From an uncultured Eggerthella sp. (GTDB lineage Bacteria > Actinomycetota > Coriobacteriia > Coriobacteriales > Eggerthellaceae): a stretch of 64,000 nt of DNA. The translations under genes and the position numbers were made by a program. The stretch's first letter is position 1. The number at the start of each line of letters is the position of its first letter. Under the pieces are notes generated by a model. The model was given only the letters and a program-made list of their open reading frames with translations. It made no database searches and was not told where the DNA came from. Location: positions 221,122-285,121 of the forward strand of contig URBX01000001.1 of assembly GCA_900546175.1 (NCBI GenBank), given 5' to 3'. Of this stretch, positions 61,423-64,000 are shown piece by piece.

Positions 61423-63885
61423 CTAAAGAAGACTCATAGGATCAACGTCTATCGCAATCGTAATTTCCGAGCGAGCTTTCTGTTTTCTAAAATACCTATT
61501 AAGCACTGATTCAATCTCCTTATCATAAGAAGTCTTTAGCAATATATGATAGCGATAAACTTTTTTAACACGAGAAAGAACACACGCAGTTGGTGGGTAA
61601 ACCTGAACACTCGAGGATTCTCCAGTATTGAAAAGCTCATTGAGGTCTTGAAAAAGTTTCATTCCTTCTGCTTGAAGGGCCTTTTCGTCCTTGCCGCTCA
61701 AAAGAATATTAATCAACCTCACATACGGTGGATATCCCAATTCCTTTCGAAGCGCTAAATCATGATTAAGAAAATAGTCACGCCGATAATGGGCAGCTGC
61801 CTGGATTGAATAATGGGAAGCATTGTAGGTTTGCACAATTACTTTTCCCTCAAGATCAGATCTGCCGCTTCTTCCAGCCACCTGCTCAATCAAATCAAAA
61901 GTCCGCTCGGGAGCACGAAAATCTGGCAGTTTTAAAACAGTGTCAGCATTAATCACTCCTACAAGCGTAACGTCATCAAAGTCAAGACCTTTTGCAATCA
62001 TCTGAGTACCCAGAAGAATTCCCGTCTCACAGTTAGCAAACTCTTCTAATAGTCTTTGGTGAGCTCCTTTTGTTTTCGTAGTATCCGAATCCATACGAAT
62101 AATTCCGCAGTCCAAGTCATCGAAAAGCGCGCGAAGTTCTGCTTCCACCCGCTGAGTTCCCGCACCAAATCGTTTCAAGTACGGGCTCTGGCAATGAGGG
62201 CATCTATTAGGGACCCGAATTTCATAACCACAATGATGGCAAGAAAGCTTTTGCCCTACCTCGTGATAGGTGAGCGAAGTTGAACAGGAAGGACACTCAG
62301 GAACAAATCCACATTCTCGACATAGAACAAACTGAGCGAAACCTCTCTGGTTTAAAAGGAGTACCGCTTTTTCTTTTCGTTCTAGCGTTTGACGCAATTC
62401 GGCTTGAAGCCTACGAGAGAACATGTGCTTATTGCCGCCACCAAACTCTCGGCCCATATTCACTATCTCAATAGCAGGAAGAGGCCTTCCGTTGACTCTT
62501 TGAGGCATTTCTATTTTGAACCAGTTATCGTTAGTTTCGCAATTATGAAGCGCCTCAAGTGAAGGCGTGGCCGAACCTAGAATTAAAAGTGCGCCTGTCT
62601 TTTCGGCAAGCCACACGGCAACATCACGAGAAACATAGCGAGGAGCTGCATCTTGCTTGTAGCTTCCTTCATGTTCTTCATCAATGATAATTACCCCTAA
62701 GCAAGACACGGGCGCAAAAAGAGCACTTCGTGCGCCTACTACCACACGAGCAACCCCTTTTCTGATTAAATCCCACTGATCAAACCGCTCTCCTTGACTC
62801 ATGCGAGAATGGAGAACCGCAACCGTGTCGCCAAACCTACCCCTAAAACGTGCAACCGTTTGAGGAGTAAGACTTATTTCAGGAACTAAAACCAGCGCAG
62901 TATTTCCCTTGTTAAGCTGGTCTTCAATTATGCGTAGATAGACTTCAGTTTTTCCCGATCCTGTAACACCATCAAGAACCGCAACCAAGCCACGTTTCTT
63001 TTGCGAAAGCTGTTGCAAGATAGAATAAGCTTCTTTCTGGTTCGAAGTTAATTGAGGCTTTATCACTTTCGCAGATGTAGGTAATTCTTCGGGTGCGCCA
63101 TTGAGTCCTCTATACCTGCGCTTTGTAATTATTTCAATTACCCCTTTTTCTTCAAGGGATTTTAATGCCGAAGAGACCGAGCCATATTCTGCGCGCAATT
63201 CCGATACACGCAATTCACCGTTTTCTAAAGCATCCACGATCATCTTCTGCTTTGCTGCATTTTTGCGCAGGGTAACATCTGATGCTTTTTTGATAAGCTT
63301 TACAAATCTATCGTCTACTTCTTGAATTACCGGTTGGGTAACAACCCATTCTCCTTCAATAAACTCCACTTTTGGAACGCCACCTGGTGGAGTAAGCAAT
63401 CGTACGCATGAAGAAAGTGGTGCAATATACCTGAAAGCCAAAAAACGAGCGCACTGGGCACCTAAAGAAGTAAAGAGCGAAGAAGTCAACACTCTAAGGA
63501 TTGGTTTATACTGCTTTTTTCTTTCACGTTTTGAAGAAGAAGACACAGCCTTATCTTCGCCGAAAAGCCCTAATTGAACACTTTCACTCAAGCATTCTTT
63601 GCTTTCATCGTTTTCTTTTTCTAAAGAAAAACTAGAGACCGACCCTTCTTCAAACCTTTCATTCGTTGTGTATCTAGAAGGCGAATACGCGTAAGAAAAA
63701 TCTGGCTGTTCGCCATCTTGTGTCTCAATTAGTTCCATAACAAAACCAACAGCCTGACGAGAACCAAAAGAAACTAAGACAGCACAACCAACCTGACACT
63801 CATTACAGGAATCAGGAACTTCGTAAAAATACTCTCGATCAAGAAAGCGAGAAGGAATATCTAAAACAACAGAAGCTAATTTCAT
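61423..63885 (-). CDS. priA: primosomal replication protein N' (PriA helicase)
   Basis: This restarts stalled replication forks. The 820 residues have an N-terminal 3'-end-binding domain, Walker A GVTGSGKT at 305-312, DEEH at 401-404 and eight zinc cysteines in two clusters, CRECGFVPECPSC and CHHCGYEIRVPNRCPHC. Residues about 56-125 form a Ser/Glu/Lys-rich insertion in the binding domain that usual PriA lacks. The C-terminal domain carries helicase motif VI EQVAGRSGR. The ATG at 63885 begins MKLASVVLDI, a typical opening. Confidence 0.95.
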   Translation of the reverse strand: MKLASVVLDIPSRFLDREYFYEVPDSCNECQVGCAVLVSFGSRQAVGFVMELIETQDGEQPDFSYAYSPSRYTTNERFEEGSVSSFSLEKENDESKECLSESVQLGLFGEDKAVSSSSKRERKKQYKPILRVLTSSLFTSLGAQCARFLAFRYIAPLSSCVRLLTPPGGVPKVEFIEGEWVVTQPVIQEVDDRFVKLIKKASDVTLRKNAAKQKMIVDALENGELRVSELRAEYGSVSSALKSLEEKGVIEIITKRRYRGLNGAPEELPTSAKVIKPQLTSNQKEAYSILQQLSQKKRGLVAVLDGVTGSGKTEVYLRIIEDQLNKGNTALVLVPEISLTPQTVARFRGRFGDTVAVLHSRMSQGERFDQWDLIRKGVARVVVGARSALFAPVSCLGVIIIDEEHEGSYKQDAAPRYVSRDVAVWLAEKTGALLILGSATPSLEALHNCETNDNWFKIEMPQRVNGRPLPAIEIVNMGREFGGGNKHMFSRRLQAELRQTLERKEKAVLLLNQRGFAQFVLCRECGFVPECPSCSTSLTYHEVGQKLSCHHCGYEIRVPNRCPHCQSPYLKRFGAGTQRVEAELRALFDDLDCGIIRMDSDTTKTKGAHQRLLEEFANCETGILLGTQMIAKGLDFDDVTLVGVINADTVLKLPDFRAPERTFDLIEQVAGRSGRSDLEGKVIVQTYNASHYSIQAAAHYRRDYFLNHDLALRKELGYPPYVRLINILLSGKDEKALQAEGMKLFQDLNELFNTGESSSVQVYPPTACVLSRVKKVYRYHILLKTSYDKEIESVLNRYFRKQKARSEITIAIDVDPMSLL

Positions 63886-63906
63886 AGTCTTATTATCCTA
63901 AAAGAA

Positions 63907-63929
63907 AAGAGAGCCTGCGTGGCTCTCTT
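63907..63929 (-). terminator. terminator of a gene beyond the right edge
   Basis: aagagagcc and ggctctctt form a nine-base stem with a five-base loop; the minus-strand copy runs into TTTCTTTT. It lies just upstream of priA, so it should end a minus-strand transcript whose gene is outside the window. Confidence 0.8.
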
Positions 63930-64000
63930 ACAAAAAGTTTTTGATAAATAAGCCCGCTACCGGACAAAAAACAAAGCAAAGGAAATACGCCTTCTTACAA

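Noticed and set aside
1..64000. CRISPR arrays, insertion sequences, prophage or integrase genes
   Set aside because: I found no regularly spaced repeats, no transposase motifs and no phage genes on either strand.

Overview
The window looks like a contiguous piece of housekeeping chromosome from a low-G+C member of the Actinomycetota, most likely class Coriobacteriia (Atopobium/Eggerthella-type relatives). This is an inference from gene content. RpoB has a Mycobacterium-like rifampicin region, RpoC carries the helical insertion near residues 140-230 that is typical of actinobacterial beta-prime, and there is a CwlM-like protein and an actinobacterial-style Prs. Alongside these sit Elp3, a QueH/QueA/Tgt set and a fused SecDF. 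The DNA is AT-rich by eye and most genes lie on the minus strand. I saw no insertion sequence, prophage, integrase or CRISPR array.

Layout. 1-4.2 kb: the start of a class I glutamine-amidotransferase-like hydrolase, then a complete high-affinity phosphate operon pstSCAB. 4.2-6.9 kb: a plus-strand pair, a Trm9-like methyltransferase and Elp3, which probably modify wobble uridines in tRNA. 6.9-10.2 kb: a nitrilase-family amidase and the lysC-asd operon with a structured leader. 10.2-18.4 kb: a DUF47 PhoU-like protein, an MBL-fold hydrolase, a bifunctional (p)ppGpp synthetase/hydrolase, a RecJ-helicase fusion and Pth. 18.4-23.2 kb: prs, glmU, a CwlM-like protein with a degraded amidase domain, a polyprenyl diphosphate synthase and tRNA-Leu(UAA). 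23.3-27.8 kb: a PiT phosphate transporter, a Ppx/GppA phosphatase, an FtsB/DivIC protein with a very long basic tail, and YebC. 27.8-33.1 kb: a five-gene nickel/peptide-type ABC importer with histidine-rich parts. 33.1-36.7 kb: glmM, an MTA/SAH-type deaminase and a phosphoglycolate-phosphatase-like HAD. 36.7-44.7 kb: rpoBC. 45.2-52.3 kb: a DUF1292 protein, secDF, tgt, a HAD hydrolase and a queH-queA fusion. 52.3-55.4 kb: a DUF6483-like protein, ruvCAB and a short DtxR/MntR regulator. 55.7-64 kb: thrC, a nuclease/helicase-like DUF2075 protein, rlmKL and priA.

How the genes connect. Several themes recur: phosphate and polyphosphate handling (pst, PiT, DUF47, Ppx), wobble-base tRNA modification (Elp3 plus methyltransferase; Tgt plus QueH-QueA), cell-wall precursor supply (GlmM, GlmU, polyprenyl synthase, CwlM-like, FtsB-like), aspartate-family amino acids (LysC, Asd, ThrC), and DNA replication or repair (RecJ-helicase, RuvABC, PriA).

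The points I find most unusual are: a domain at the C-terminus of RpoC that closely resembles the DNA-binding C-terminal domain of RNA polymerase alpha; the Elp3 and Trm9-like pair; the RecJ-helicase fusion with a cysteine cluster in its linker; the QueH-QueA fusion; and an orphan PD-(D/E)xK plus DUF2075 protein. Family names come from motif recognition by eye. No database search was run.
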